DNA of 12,492 nt from Brevundimonas sp. UBA2388 (GTDB lineage Bacteria > Pseudomonadota > Alphaproteobacteria > Caulobacterales > Caulobacteraceae). The stretch is taken from assembly GCA_002343425.1 (NCBI GenBank), contig DDSO01000160.1:763-13254 (forward strand), given 5' to 3'. The position numbers and the translations under genes are program-made. Under the pieces are notes generated by a model. The model was given only the letters and a program-made list of their open reading frames with translations. It was not told the DNA's origin and made no database searches. Of the stretch, positions 1 through 7,400 are shown one piece after another. How positions within the stretch are numbered: the stretch's first letter is position 1; each line of letters opens with the position of its first letter.

Positions 1-296
1 TCGCCGTGCAGCAGCAGGTGGCAGACCTCGATGAAGTTGGACTTCGACGCCAGCTGATCGATCGGATAGCCGCGGTGCAGCAGGGTGCCGACATCGCCGT
101 CGATGAAGGTGATGCCGCTCTCGCAGGCGGCCGTGGAGGTGAAGCCCGGGTCGTAGGTGAAGGCGTCCGTCGCCCCGTACAGCTTTCGGATGTCGATCAC
201 GTCGGGGCCGGTTGAACCCGAAAGCACGGGCAGGTCCACGGTCTTGCCGCCGTAGGAAAGGGTCGCCGTGCCGGCGGGTTTGGCTTGTTCGGTCAT
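1..296 (-). CDS. gltA: Citrate synthase, N-terminal 98 residues (partial, runs off left edge)
   Basis: Citrate synthase condenses acetyl-CoA and oxaloacetate to citrate, the entry step of the TCA cycle, in the cytoplasm. The minus strand starts [18 protein letters not shown] and contains the type II (Gram-negative) hallmark block [20 protein letters not shown] followed by PIDQLA at about residues 58-84, closely like the E. coli GltA N-terminus. The ATG at 296 is supported by an AAGGGG Shine-Dalgarno (302-307) five bases upstream. The gene lies 65 bp downstream of gltX in the same direction; a candidate promoter of its own overlaps the gltX 3' end. The catalytic His/Asp region lies outside the window, so integrity cannot be judged. 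Identification is firm. Confidence 0.95.
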   Translation of the reverse strand, partial: MTEQAKPAGTATLSYGGKTVDLPVLSGSTGPDVIDIRKLYGATDAFTYDPGFTSTAACESGITFIDGDVGTLLHRGYPIDQLASKSNFIEVCHLLLHG

Positions 297-361
297 ATCA
301 GCCCCTTGGTTCAGTCTGCGGTCTGGCGCGGGGAGGCGGCGGTCGCAGGGTGTGTGAGATG

Positions 362-1786
362 TCAGATAGTCTGTTGCAGCGCATCATCCAAGCGCCCGAG
401 GCTTTCTTCGCGCCCCAAAGCCGCCAGCGTTTTGGCGATATCGGGCGAAACGCCGTCGCCTGTCAGGGCGGCGCGTACGGCAGGACCGATCTTGCCGAAG
501 CCGACGGCCTCTTCTTCGGCGAAGACCTTGAGCTCGGTCTCGAGGGCGAAGACGTCCCAGCTGGCGAACAGTCTGAGGCGGTCGCGCAGGCGGCCGATGC
601 GCTCGCCTGATTCGCCGCTCAGCATCGGCAGGGCCTTCTCATAGATGGCCAGCGGCCGGACCTTGAGTGCGAAGGCGCTCTGGTCGGCGAGTTCGAGGAC
701 GGTTTTCGCGCGGTCCTTGATGAAGGGCATGGCGCGCAGCAGCCGGGCCTCGTCGTCCGGGCCGAGGGCGTGGCCGCGGGCGAGGTGGACGTCGAGCGTC
801 ATCTTGGCCAGCCGATCGTCGTCGGCCAGGCGGATCCAGTGGGCGTTGACGTGGGCCAGCTTGTCGAAGTCCAGCCGGGCGGGCGCCTTGCCCACGCCGG
901 TCAGGTCGAACCACGCCTGCGCCTGGGCGTCATTGAACAGTTCGTCGTCGCCATGGGCCCAGCCCAGCCGGGCCAGATAGTTGCGCATGGCCTCGGGCAG
1001 ATAGCCCATCTCGGCGTATTCATGGACGGCCTGGGCCCCGTGCCGCTTCGACAGTTTGGCTCCGTCAGGTCCGTGGATCAGGGGAATGTGGGCGAAGCTC
1101 GGCCGGGTCCAGCCGAGGGCGTCGTAAATCAGGCTCTGGCGGGCGGCGTTGTTCAGGTGGTCGTCGCCGCGGATCACGTGAGTGACGCCCATGTCGTGAT
1201 CATCGACCACCACGGCGAGATTGTAGGTGGGCGCGCCGTCGCTGCGGAGCAGGACCAGATCGTCGAGGTCGTCATTGGACCAGCTGACCGTGCCCTGGAC
1301 CTCGTCCTCGACGATGACCTTGCCGGGCAGGGGACGGCGGAAGCGGACGACGTGGGACTGGCTCAGGTCGTCGACGGTCGGCTCGCGGTCTCGCCAGGGT
1401 GACTCGAAGGTCCGGCGCTCGGCCTTGGCCAGATCGCGCAGGCGGCCGGTCTCCTCGGCCGAGGTGAAATCGCGGTAGGCGCCGCCGCGCTCCAGCAGGT
1501 CGTTGACGACCTCTCTATGGCGGTCGGCGCGGCTGTACTGGAATACCGGCTCCTCGTCAGCGAAAAGCTCCAGCCAGCTCAGACCGTCGAAAATCGCTTT
1601 GACAGCCCCGTCCGTGGACCGTTCGCGATCGGTGTCCTCGACCCGGACCAGAAACTTCCCGTTGTGACGCCTTGCATACAAATAGTTGAAAAGCGCCGTC
1701 CGGGCGCCTCCTATGTGCAGGGAACCCGTGGGCGAAGGGGCGAAACGCGTGACGACAGCGGGTCTGGAGTCGGAGGGGGAGGTCAT
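362..1786 (-). CDS. gltX: Glutamyl-tRNA synthetase (class I, non-discriminating or discriminating not resolved)
   Basis: GltX charges tRNA-Glu with glutamate in the cytoplasm. The 474-residue protein has the usual family length. The class I signature is [17 protein letters not shown] at residues 13-29 (HIGH motif as HIGG, 24-27), and KLSKR is at 244-248. [11 protein letters not shown] and the [10 protein letters not shown] block match the active-site domain, followed by a C-terminal helical anticodon-binding region. The Zn-binding cysteines seen in E. coli GltX are absent (the equivalent stretch reads YRDFTSAEE), and I find no cysteine anywhere in the protein. Alphaproteobacteria often carry two GltX paralogues, one of which can make Glu-tRNA-Gln for GatCAB; which type this is cannot be decided here. 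The ATG at 1786 shares CATG with the divergent comEC start, has no Shine-Dalgarno, and sits just after a -10 element, so a leaderless mRNA is likely. Confidence 0.95.
   Translation of the reverse strand: MTSPSDSRPAVVTRFAPSPTGSLHIGGARTALFNYLYARRHNGKFLVRVEDTDRERSTDGAVKAIFDGLSWLELFADEEPVFQYSRADRHREVVNDLLERGGAYRDFTSAEETGRLRDLAKAERRTFESPWRDREPTVDDLSQSHVVRFRRPLPGKVIVEDEVQGTVSWSNDDLDDLVLLRSDGAPTYNLAVVVDDHDMGVTHVIRGDDHLNNAARQSLIYDALGWTRPSFAHIPLIHGPDGAKLSKRHGAQAVHEYAEMGYLPEAMRNYLARLGWAHGDDELFNDAQAQAWFDLTGVGKAPARLDFDKLAHVNAHWIRLADDDRLAKMTLDVHLARGHALGPDDEARLLRAMPFIKDRAKTVLELADQSAFALKVRPLAIYEKALPMLSGESGERIGRLRDRLRLFASWDVFALETELKVFAEEEAVGFGKIGPAVRAALTGDGVSPDIAKTLAALGREESLGRLDDALQQTI
363..391 (-). promoter_or_regulatory. 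Candidate promoter for gltA inside the gltX 3' end
   Basis: On the minus strand TTGGAT (386-391) lies exactly 17 bp from TATCTG (363-368). Transcription would start near 356 and give a leader of about 60 nt ending in the gltA Shine-Dalgarno. This is a moderate match to the sigma-70-type consensus, and the -35 is imperfect. gltA could equally be transcribed by read-through from gltX. Confidence 0.3.
1772..1776 (+). promoter_or_regulatory. Ribosome binding site fixing the comEC start
   Basis: GGAGG lies eight bases upstream of the ATG at 1785, inside gltX codons read on the other strand. It supports this start over the in-frame upstream ATG at 1686, which would bury the gltX N-terminus under 33 extra non-conserved-looking residues. 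Confidence 0.6.
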
Positions 1787-3932
1787 GGCGGGCGTTATAG
1801 CGCCGGCGCCGGTGAATCCCAGCCTCGCCGCGCGGGCCCGCGATTTCCTGCGTGAACAGGTTGCCGACCAGACCTTGCGCTGGCGGCTGTGGGCCCCGGT
1901 GGCCTTCGGGGGCGGCTGCGCCGCCTATTTTTCTCTGAAGACCGAGCCGCCGGTCTGGCCGCTGATCGCCGGCGCCGTGCTGGCGGCGGGACTCTGGTTC
2001 GGGGCGCGTCGGATGGGGCTGGCGCGGGTGTGGACGCTTGGGCTGATGCTGTTGGCGTGTTTCGCTCTCGGGATCGCCGTGGCCAAGCTGCGGACCGATG
2101 CGGTGGCGGCGCCGATCGCGCCGGCCATGGACCGGCCGACGGTGGTCGAGGGCTGGGTCATCGATGTCGACAGTCCGGGTGCGGCCGGGCCACGGGTGGT
2201 GGTCGCGCCGGTCCGCATCGAGGGACTGGCGCCGGAGGACACGCCCGAGCGGCTGCGGGCCACGGTGCGCGGCGCGGCGCCGGAGCCGGGCGAGGCGGTG
2301 CGCCTGTTCGCTATCCTCAATCCACCTCCTGCCCCGGCCAGCCCGGGGGCCTATGACTTCGGCCGCAATGCGTATTTCCAGAGCATGGGCGGGGTCGCCT
2401 TTGCGCTGGGTGAGACGCGGCCTGCCTATCTGTCGCCGCCGCCATGGGAGGTCCGGGCGGCCATGGCGGTCAACGGGCTGCGTTATGACCTCGCGAAGCG
2501 GATCGTGGCGCGGCAGGGCGAGCGGACGGGCGGAGTCGCGGCCGCCATGACCACCGGGCACGAGGCCTGGCTGGATCCGGCGCAGGTCGATGTGATGCGG
2601 GATTCCGGCCTGGCGCACATCCTGTCGATCTCGGGCCTGCATATGGCCGTGGTCGGAGGGTTCGCCTTCTTTCTGGTGCGTTTGCTGGTTGCGGCCTGGC
2701 CGTGGCTGGCGTTGCGGGTCTCCGGCAAGAAGGTGGCGGCCTGGGCGGGGCTGTTGGCGGTCGGGGCCTATCTGGTGGTGTCAGGGCATCCGCCGCCGGC
2801 CGAGCGGGCGGCGATCACCGCCTCGATCGCGTTTCTGGCCGTGCTGCTGGACCGGCAGGCCATCACCATGCATGCGCTGGCGGTGGCGGCCTTTGTGGTC
2901 CTGCTGCTCCAGCCCGAGGCCATCGTCACACCCGGCTTTCAGATGTCGTTCGCGGCGACGGCGGCGCTCGTCGCGCTGGTCGAGGCATGGCCCGTGCGGC
3001 CGCGTGAGATATCCACGCCGTGGCCGATCCTGTTCGTTCAGCGTGCCGGCGCCTGGCTGGGGATCGCCGTGATGGCCAGTCTGGTGGCGGGAGCGGCCAC
3101 GGGGCCGTTCGCCCTGCAACATTTCAACCGCACCGCCATGTATGGACTGGTCGCCAATCTGGCGACCGCGCCCCTGTCCGACTTCATCATCATGCCGTTC
3201 CTGGCGCTCGGAGCCCTGCTGGAGCCGGTGGGGCTGGGTGGGCCCTTTCTGTGGATGGCGGGGCAGGGGATCGGGGTGATGCTGGCGATCGGCGAGTGGA
3301 CGGCGGGTCTGCCGGGTGCGGTCAGGACGGTGGCCAGCGCGCCCGGCTTCGTCCTGCCCATCGCATTTCTCGGGGTGTTGTTCTGCTGCCTGTGGCGGGG
3401 CCCGTTGCGCTGGCTGGGCCTGCCGTTCGCGGCGGCCGTGATGCTGTGGCCGCGCGATCCGACGCCGGACCTGTGGATCGGCGACGGCGGGACCAATGCA
3501 GCCTGGGTCGAGGGCGGCGAGGCGGTGGTCGTGCGGACAGGCGTGCGGCAGTTCGCAGTCGATGTCTGGACCCGCCGCCGGGGCGTGGCGCCTGTGGAGA
3601 GGGCGACAGAGGGTTGGGTCTGTACGCGGTTTTCCTGCGCGCCGGCGGAGCCCGAAGCCGGACCGCTGGCGATGTGGTGGGGCCGTCGGGCGCCATCGCT
3701 GGAGCAGGTTGATGCGCTGTGCCGCTCGGCGCCGGTGGTCAGCGTGCGCGCGCCGCTCGCAGTGCTGCCGGCCTCATGCGAGGGACGGCTGGTGCTGGAC
3801 GGCGCGGACTACGCCCGCGGCGGGTCCGTCGAGCTGTGGCGGGACGGGCCGGTGTCAGCCAACCGCTGGCGCGCCGTCTGGTCCGCCGAGGTGCGGGGCG
3901 ACCGGCCGTGGGTCAGTGATAGCGGCGGATGA
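1785..3932 (+). CDS. comEC: ComEC/Rec2-family DNA internalization channel
   Basis: ComEC forms the inner-membrane channel that imports single-stranded DNA during natural transformation. The 715-residue protein has two N-terminal membrane segments (about 34-50 and 58-100) and a DUF4131-type soluble domain with its [13 protein letters not shown] signature at 187-199. A multi-span Competence domain (about 250-560) follows, containing [10 protein letters not shown] (278-287), PGFQMSFAA (383-391) and [10 protein letters not shown] (458-467). The last 150 residues are soluble ([15 protein letters not shown] onward) and resemble a worn-down metallo-beta-lactamase-like domain; no HxHxDH metal motif is present. 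The long N- and C-terminal soluble parts fit the alphaproteobacterial form. The start overlaps the gltX start and the 3' end overlaps lexA by 20 bp. Other transformation genes are not in the window, so competence itself is not shown. Confidence 0.9.
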   Translation: MAGVIAPAPVNPSLAARARDFLREQVADQTLRWRLWAPVAFGGGCAAYFSLKTEPPVWPLIAGAVLAAGLWFGARRMGLARVWTLGLMLLACFALGIAVAKLRTDAVAAPIAPAMDRPTVVEGWVIDVDSPGAAGPRVVVAPVRIEGLAPEDTPERLRATVRGAAPEPGEAVRLFAILNPPPAPASPGAYDFGRNAYFQSMGGVAFALGETRPAYLSPPPWEVRAAMAVNGLRYDLAKRIVARQGERTGGVAAAMTTGHEAWLDPAQVDVMRDSGLAHILSISGLHMAVVGGFAFFLVRLLVAAWPWLALRVSGKKVAAWAGLLAVGAYLVVSGHPPPAERAAITASIAFLAVLLDRQAITMHALAVAAFVVLLLQPEAIVTPGFQMSFAATAALVALVEAWPVRPREISTPWPILFVQRAGAWLGIAVMASLVAGAATGPFALQHFNRTAMYGLVANLATAPLSDFIIMPFLALGALLEPVGLGGPFLWMAGQGIGVMLAIGEWTAGLPGAVRTVASAPGFVLPIAFLGVLFCCLWRGPLRWLGLPFAAAVMLWPRDPTPDLWIGDGGTNAAWVEGGEAVVVRTGVRQFAVDVWTRRRGVAPVERATEGWVCTRFSCAPAEPEAGPLAMWWGRRAPSLEQVDALCRSAPVVSVRAPLAVLPASCEGRLVLDGADYARGGSVELWRDGPVSANRWRAVWSAEVRGDRPWVSDSGG
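1794..1801 (-). promoter_or_regulatory. Candidate -10 element of gltX (leaderless start)
   Basis: The minus strand reads GCTATAAC, an exact fit to the GCTANAWC -10 consensus described for the Caulobacter housekeeping sigma factor. With normal geometry transcription would begin at about 1787, one base before the gltX ATG. The -35 side is weak (CTGGGA at the 17-bp position). The element lies inside the comEC coding sequence (codons 4-6). Its sequence is nearly symmetric (GGCGTTATAGCGCC), so activity on the other strand is conceivable. Confidence 0.5.
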
Positions 3933-4605
3933 GGCCGACCAGCTTGCCCTGGACCTCGACCTGGTCGGGGCCGAAGATGCGGGTTTCGTAGTTGCGGTTG
4001 GCGGGCTCCAGCGCGATCGAAGCGCCCTTCTTGCGCAGCCGCTTCAGGGTGGCTTCCTCGCCCTCGACCAGGGCCACGACGATCTCGCCGGAGGTGGCGG
4101 TGTCGGTCGATTTGATGATCACCATGTCGCCGTCGAGGATGCCGGCCTCGATCATGGAGTCGCCCTCGATCTCGAGCAGATAGTGTTCGCCCGCGCCCAG
4201 CATGGCCTCGGGCACCGGATAGCGGGCCGTCTCATGCTCAATGGCGGCGATAGGGGTGCCGGCGGCGATCTTGCCCATCAGCGACAGTTCTCGGGTGTCA
4301 TTGGCCGGTTCGGCGGCCATCGGGCGGCCGCCGCCCTCGATCACCGAAGGCGCGAAGCCCGCCCGGCCGCGCGGCGCGCCCGCCGTGGCCTGATCCGGCA
4401 TCTTGGTGACCTCGAGCGCCCGGGCGCGGTGCGCCAGACGCCGGATGAAGCCGCGTTCCTCAAGCGCCGTGATCAGCCGGTGGATGCCTGATTTGGATGC
4501 CAGATCGAGCGCCTCCTTCATCTCGTCGAACGAGGGGGAGACGCCGGTCTCCTTGATCCGTTCGTGGATGAACATCAGCAGTTCGTGCTGTTTGCGCGTG
4601 AGCAT
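3913..4605 (-). CDS. lexA: LexA repressor (SOS regulator, self-cleaving)
   Basis: LexA represses DNA-damage genes and is inactivated by RecA-stimulated self-cleavage. The protein has 230 residues, slightly longer than the E. coli 202 and usual for alphaproteobacteria because of a longer linker. The N-terminal winged helix begins [17 protein letters not shown] and includes [20 protein letters not shown]. The cleavage bond is Ala115-Gly116 in GKIAAGTP, the catalytic serine is Ser150 in GDSM, and the general-base lysine is Lys188 in EATLKRL. All key residues are intact. A GAGG ribosome site (4611-4614) lies five bases before the ATG. Two GTTC-N7-GTTC operators lie upstream, so autoregulation is expected. 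Its 3' end overlaps convergent comEC, and the upstream neighbour trpC ends 95 bp away on the same strand. Confidence 0.97.
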   Translation of the reverse strand: MLTRKQHELLMFIHERIKETGVSPSFDEMKEALDLASKSGIHRLITALEERGFIRRLAHRARALEVTKMPDQATAGAPRGRAGFAPSVIEGGGRPMAAEPANDTRELSLMGKIAAGTPIAAIEHETARYPVPEAMLGAGEHYLLEIEGDSMIEAGILDGDMVIIKSTDTATSGEIVVALVEGEEATLKRLRKKGASIALEPANRNYETRIFGPDQVEVQGKLVGLIRRYH

Positions 4606-4634
4606 GGCGACCTCGAAGACGAATCCCGTTGCAG

Positions 4635-4649
4635 GAACGCTAGCGGAAC
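4635..4649 (-). promoter_or_regulatory. LexA operator (SOS box), promoter-proximal
   Basis: The minus strand reads GTTCCGCTAGCGTTC, a perfect GTTC-N7-GTTC direct repeat, which is the established alphaproteobacterial LexA box. It overlaps the proposed lexA -10 hexamer (4637-4642), so bound LexA would block polymerase. Confidence 0.9.
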
Positions 4650-4665
4650 AAACCGCAAACGTCCA
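4637..4665 (-). promoter_or_regulatory. Candidate lexA promoter
   Basis: TGGACG (4660-4665) is separated by exactly 17 bp from TAGCGT (4637-4642) on the minus strand. Initiation near 4630 would give a leader of about 25 nt that includes the GAGG ribosome site. The -35 is a good match and the -10 is weak, but its overlap with a perfect LexA box supports the assignment. Confidence 0.5.
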
Positions 4666-4671
4666 CAGGGT

Positions 4672-4686
4672 GTTCCTGTGCTGTTC
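4672..4686 (+). promoter_or_regulatory. Second LexA operator (SOS box), distal and inverted
   Basis: The plus strand reads GTTCCTGTGCTGTTC, again a perfect GTTC-N7-GTTC. It lies on the opposite strand to the proximal box, with centres 37 bp apart, just upstream of the proposed lexA -35. It overlaps a small hairpin (CACAGG 4664-4669 with CCTGTG 4675-4680). Confidence 0.75.
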
Positions 4687-4700
4687 CGGTTAAGGTCCGG

Positions 4701-5492
4701 TTACTGCATCAGTTCGCGCGTCGCCGCCTCGACGTCCGCCTGCCGCATCAAGCTCTCACCGACCAGCACCGCCTGCGCATGCGCGTCCGAAACCCGCTGC
4801 ACGTCGTCGGGCGTGAAGATGCCGCTCTCGGCGACCAGCAGGGCGCGGACGGGGCTGAGGATGGCGAGGCGTTCAGTGACGGCCAGATCGACCTCGAACG
4901 TCCGCAGGGATCGGTTGTTGATCCCCACCAGATCGCCGCCCAGCTTGCAGGCACGGGCCATTTCGACCTCGTCGTGGGTCTCGATCAGGGCGTCCATGCC
5001 GAAGCGCCCGGCCTCAGAGAGAAGCTCCTCCGCCAGTGAGTCGTCGATCATGGCGAGGATGATCAGGATGCAGTCGGCGCCCAGGGCGCGGCTCTCGGCC
5101 ACCTGCCAGGGATCGACGAGGAAGTCCTTGCGCAGGCAGGGGAGGGCGACGGCGTCACGGGCGGCGACGAGGAAGGCGTCGTCGCCCTGGAAGCTGGGGC
5201 CGTCGGTCAGGACCGACAAACAGGTCGCGCCGCCGCGCTCATAGGCGCGGGCGAGGGCGGGCGGGTCGAAGTCGGCGCGGATCAGTCCCTTGGACGGACT
5301 GGCCTTCTTGATCTCGGCGATCAGGGCGGGGCGACCGGTGCGCTCGACGTGGCGTTCGAGGGCGGCGCGGAAGCCGCGCGGGGGCGATGCGGTGCGCGCC
5401 AAGGACTCGATCGCGTCCTGCGAGGTCGCGGCCTTGCGGGCGGACACGTCGATGCGCTTGTAGGCGGCGATCGACGCCAGGACGTCGCTCAC
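4701..5492 (-). CDS. trpC: Indole-3-glycerol phosphate synthase
   Basis: TrpC closes the ring of carboxyphenylaminodeoxyribulose phosphate to indole-3-glycerol phosphate in tryptophan synthesis. It is a single-domain 263-residue TIM barrel, not fused to TrpF. Visible active-site elements are [11 protein letters not shown] (59-69; Glu60 and Lys62 expected catalytic), [12 protein letters not shown] (Lys122), Glu171 in [15 protein letters not shown] (Asn192) and VAESGI (Glu222-Ser223). Translation starts at GTG (5490-5492), which overlaps the trpD stop as GTGA. A GAGGA ribosome site lies within the last trpD codons. It is the last gene of the trpGDC block. trpF, trpB and trpA are not in the window. 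Confidence 0.96.
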   Translation of the reverse strand: MSDVLASIAAYKRIDVSARKAATSQDAIESLARTASPPRGFRAALERHVERTGRPALIAEIKKASPSKGLIRADFDPPALARAYERGGATCLSVLTDGPSFQGDDAFLVAARDAVALPCLRKDFLVDPWQVAESRALGADCILIILAMIDDSLAEELLSEAGRFGMDALIETHDEVEMARACKLGGDLVGINNRSLRTFEVDLAVTERLAILSPVRALLVAESGIFTPDDVQRVSDAHAQAVLVGESLMRQADVEAATRELMQ

Positions 5493-6523
5493 GCCGGGTC
5501 TTCCTCGATGACGGTGTTGGTTGCCTCGACCAGATCGGCGAGGGCCCTCGCCGCGCGGCCATCGTCGATGACCGCCGCCGCCAGGGCCGCGCCCTCGGTC
5601 AGATCAGCGGCGCGGTCCGCGACGACGAGGGCGGCGGCGGCGTTGAGCAGGACGATGTCGCGATAGGCGCCCTTCGCTCCTTCGAGCAGGGCGCGCAGGG
5701 CCTCCGCGTTCTCTTCCGCATCGCCGCCGCGCAGGTCGGCGAGGTCGGCGCGAGGCAGGCCGGCGTCCTCGGGCGCGACGGTGAAGCGGCGGACGGCGCC
5801 GTCCTTCCATTCCGCGACCTCGGTCTCGCCCGTGGTGGTCAGTTCGTCGAGGCCCTGGCCGTGGACGGTCCAGGCGCGGGTCGCGCCGAGCCGGCCCAGC
5901 ACCTCGGCCAGCGGCTCGAGCAGGCGCGGGTCATAGACGCCCATGACCTGGCGCCTGGCGCCGGCCGGATTGGACAGGGGGCCCAGCAGGTTGAACACGG
6001 TGCGGAAGCCGATCTCGGCCCGCACCGGCCCGACGTGGCGCATGGCGCCGTGGTAGGCGGGGGCGAACAGGAAGGCGATGCCGGCCTCGTCGAGCGAGCG
6101 GCGCTGCTGGGCCGGGCTGGCCTGCAGATTGACGCCGAGCACCGACAGGACGTCGGACGAGCCGGACTTTGAGCTCATGGCCCGGTTGCCGTGTTTGGCG
6201 ACCTTCAGACCCGCGCCGGCCAGAACCAGGGCGGCGGCGGTGGAGATGTTGAAGGTGTGCTGGCCGTCGCCGCCGGTGCCGCAGGTGTCGATGGCGTCAT
6301 AGGGGTGGTCGAGCGTCCGCGCGGCCTCGCGCATGGCGGTGGCGAAGGCGGCGATCTCCTCGACCGTCTCGCCGCGAATGCGCAGGGCGGTGACGGCGGC
6401 GGCGACCTGGGCCGGAGTCGGTTCGCCGCGCAGGCAGGCGGCGAAGAAGGCGTGCGCCTCGTCAGCCGACAGGATCCGGCCGTCGACCAGCTTGGCCAGG
6501 AGGGGTTTGAAGGTGTCGGCCAT
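5489..6523 (-). CDS. trpD: Anthranilate phosphoribosyltransferase
   Basis: TrpD transfers the phosphoribosyl group of PRPP to anthranilate, the second step of tryptophan synthesis. The 344-residue protein is a stand-alone TrpD of normal length. It has an N-terminal helical domain, the PRPP-binding glycine loop DTCGTGGDG (79-87) with FNIST just after it, [15 protein letters not shown] (110-124), and a Mg-binding Asp226-Glu227 pair in GLDELTT. The ATG overlaps the trpG stop by one base (TGATG), a typical reinitiation junction with no strong ribosome site of its own. The 3' end overlaps trpC by 4 bp. Confidence 0.97.
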   Translation of the reverse strand: MADTFKPLLAKLVDGRILSADEAHAFFAACLRGEPTPAQVAAAVTALRIRGETVEEIAAFATAMREAARTLDHPYDAIDTCGTGGDGQHTFNISTAAALVLAGAGLKVAKHGNRAMSSKSGSSDVLSVLGVNLQASPAQQRRSLDEAGIAFLFAPAYHGAMRHVGPVRAEIGFRTVFNLLGPLSNPAGARRQVMGVYDPRLLEPLAEVLGRLGATRAWTVHGQGLDELTTTGETEVAEWKDGAVRRFTVAPEDAGLPRADLADLRGGDAEENAEALRALLEGAKGAYRDIVLLNAAAALVVADRAADLTEGAALAAAVIDDGRAARALADLVEATNTVIEEDPA

Positions 6524-7113
6524 CAGACCATCGCCGCGCGTTTGACGTTGGCCAGATCGAGGAAGTTGGCGAGCAGGTCGTGGCCGTGTTCGGTGGCGAT
6601 GGACTCGGGATGGAACTGGACGCCGTGGATCGGACGGGTCCTGTGGGCCAGACCCATGATCTCGCCGTCAGCGGTCCAGGCGGTGACCTCGAGCACGTCC
6701 GGCAGGGTTTCGCGACGGACGGCCAGTGAGTGGTAGCGGGTGGCGGTGAAGGGCGAGGGCAGGCCCTTGAAGACGCTGCGGCCGTCGTGCTCGATCGGCG
6801 AGGTCTTGCCGTGCATCAGGGCCTTGGCGCGGATCACCTCGCCGCCGAAGGCCTGGCCCATGGCCTGATGGCCCAGGCAGACGCCGAAGATCGGCATGTC
6901 CAGCGGCGCGGTGTCGAGCATCGCGAGGCAGATGCCGGCCTCGTTGGGCGTGCACGGGCCGGGCGAGAGCAGGACGGCTTCGGGCTTCAGCGCCCAGGCC
7001 TCGGCGGCGGTCAGGTCGTCATTGCGCACGACACGCGTCTCCGCGCCCAGCTCCGCGAGGTAGTGGACGAGGTTCCAGGTGAAGCTGTCGTAGTTGTCGA
7101 CGACGAGGATCAT
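6523..7113 (-). CDS. trpG: Anthranilate synthase component II (glutamine amidotransferase)
   Basis: TrpG supplies ammonia from glutamine to TrpE for anthranilate formation; the same family also serves as PabA in folate synthesis, and one protein may do both. The 196-residue class I amidotransferase begins [19 protein letters not shown]. Its nucleophile is Cys79 in FGVCLGHQ, and the remaining triad is His168 and Glu170 in GVQFHPE. The frame could be extended to a TTG at 7149, but the ATG at 7113 matches where the family starts. No ribosome site precedes it, and a promoter placed directly upstream predicts a leaderless message. It heads a tight trpG-trpD-trpC block, separated from trpE by 283 bp that hold a plus-strand small gene. 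Confidence 0.95.
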   Translation of the reverse strand: MILVVDNYDSFTWNLVHYLAELGAETRVVRNDDLTAAEAWALKPEAVLLSPGPCTPNEAGICLAMLDTAPLDMPIFGVCLGHQAMGQAFGGEVIRAKALMHGKTSPIEHDGRSVFKGLPSPFTATRYHSLAVRRETLPDVLEVTAWTADGEIMGLAHRTRPIHGVQFHPESIATEHGHDLLANFLDLANVKRAAMV

Positions 7114-7120
7114 GGAGCGG

Positions 7121-7149
7121 CTTCTAGGGGCTGCCGGTGGCCGCGCCAA
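7121..7149 (-). promoter_or_regulatory. Candidate trpGDC promoter giving a leaderless mRNA
   Basis: On the minus strand TTGGCG (7144-7149) and TAGAAG (7121-7126, in CCTAGAAG) are exactly 17 bp apart. The expected start is 7113-7115, on or just before the trpG ATG. The absence of a Shine-Dalgarno sequence agrees with this. Confidence 0.55.
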
Positions 7150-7177
7150 GCCGCTGTGACGGTAAGTCTTCGTTAAC

Positions 7178-7197
7178 CGAACCCGCCCGAACCTGCC
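7178..7197. repeat. Two tandem copies of a 10-bp unit in the trpG / small-gene divergent gap
   Basis: CGAACCCGCC is followed at once by CGAACCTGCC, differing at one base. It lies upstream of both the trpG promoter and the small plus-strand gene. It could be a binding site for a repeat-recognising regulator or chance; it resembles an SOS box but has six instead of seven bases between the GAAC motifs. Confidence 0.4.
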
Positions 7198-7217
7198 CGC
7201 TCGGATCGGGGAGTTCC

Positions 7218-7400
7218 ATGGCGCACAACAGCATCACCAAGGCGCGCACCCTGCTGACGCCGTCCACGACGCGGCCCAGCCCCTATGCGGCCCTCGGCGC
7301 GGCCGCCCTGGCGGCGATGGCGGCGGTTCTGATGGCCGGTGTGATGGTGCTGGGGCCGGGCGTGCGGTTCGACGAGACGGCGGCCTCTTCCCAGCCCTAG
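7218..7400 (+). CDS. Small single-span membrane protein, unknown function
   Basis: I do not recognise this 60-residue protein. It starts [20 protein letters not shown], a basic N-terminus of about 22 residues. One hydrophobic Ala/Met/Val-rich helix (about 24-48) follows, then a short acidic/polar tail ending ETAASSQP, so an N-in, C-out inner-membrane topology is likely. The start is backed by GGGGAG five bases upstream. It is the only plus-strand gene inside the trp cluster: it diverges from trpG and converges on trpE, with the two stop codons sharing CTAG (7397-7400). Any read-through from trpE into trpG would be antisense to it. It is probably real, given start signal, sensible membrane profile and the fact that it fills the gap, but conservation was not tested. 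Confidence 0.6.
   Translation: MAHNSITKARTLLTPSTTRPSPYAALGAAALAAMAAVLMAGVMVLGPGVRFDETAASSQP

Noticed and set aside
1686..1784. Upstream in-frame ATG extending comEC by 33 residues
   Set aside because: The extension covers gltX codons 1-33 on the other strand, and the ATG at 1785 has a well-placed GGAGG.
1557..2642. 361-codon minus-strand frame antisense to comEC
   Set aside because: Arg/His/Pro-rich shadow of comEC and gltX; both overlapped genes have firm family motifs.
7114..7149. TTG-initiated 12-residue extension of trpG
   Set aside because: The ATG at 7113 gives the standard family N-terminus [11 protein letters not shown], and the extension overlaps the promoter.
7179..7192. SOS-box-like pair of GAAC motifs upstream of the small gene and trpG
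   Set aside because: The spacer is six bases, not the seven needed for GTTC-N7-GTTC, and it is explained by the 10-bp tandem repeat.
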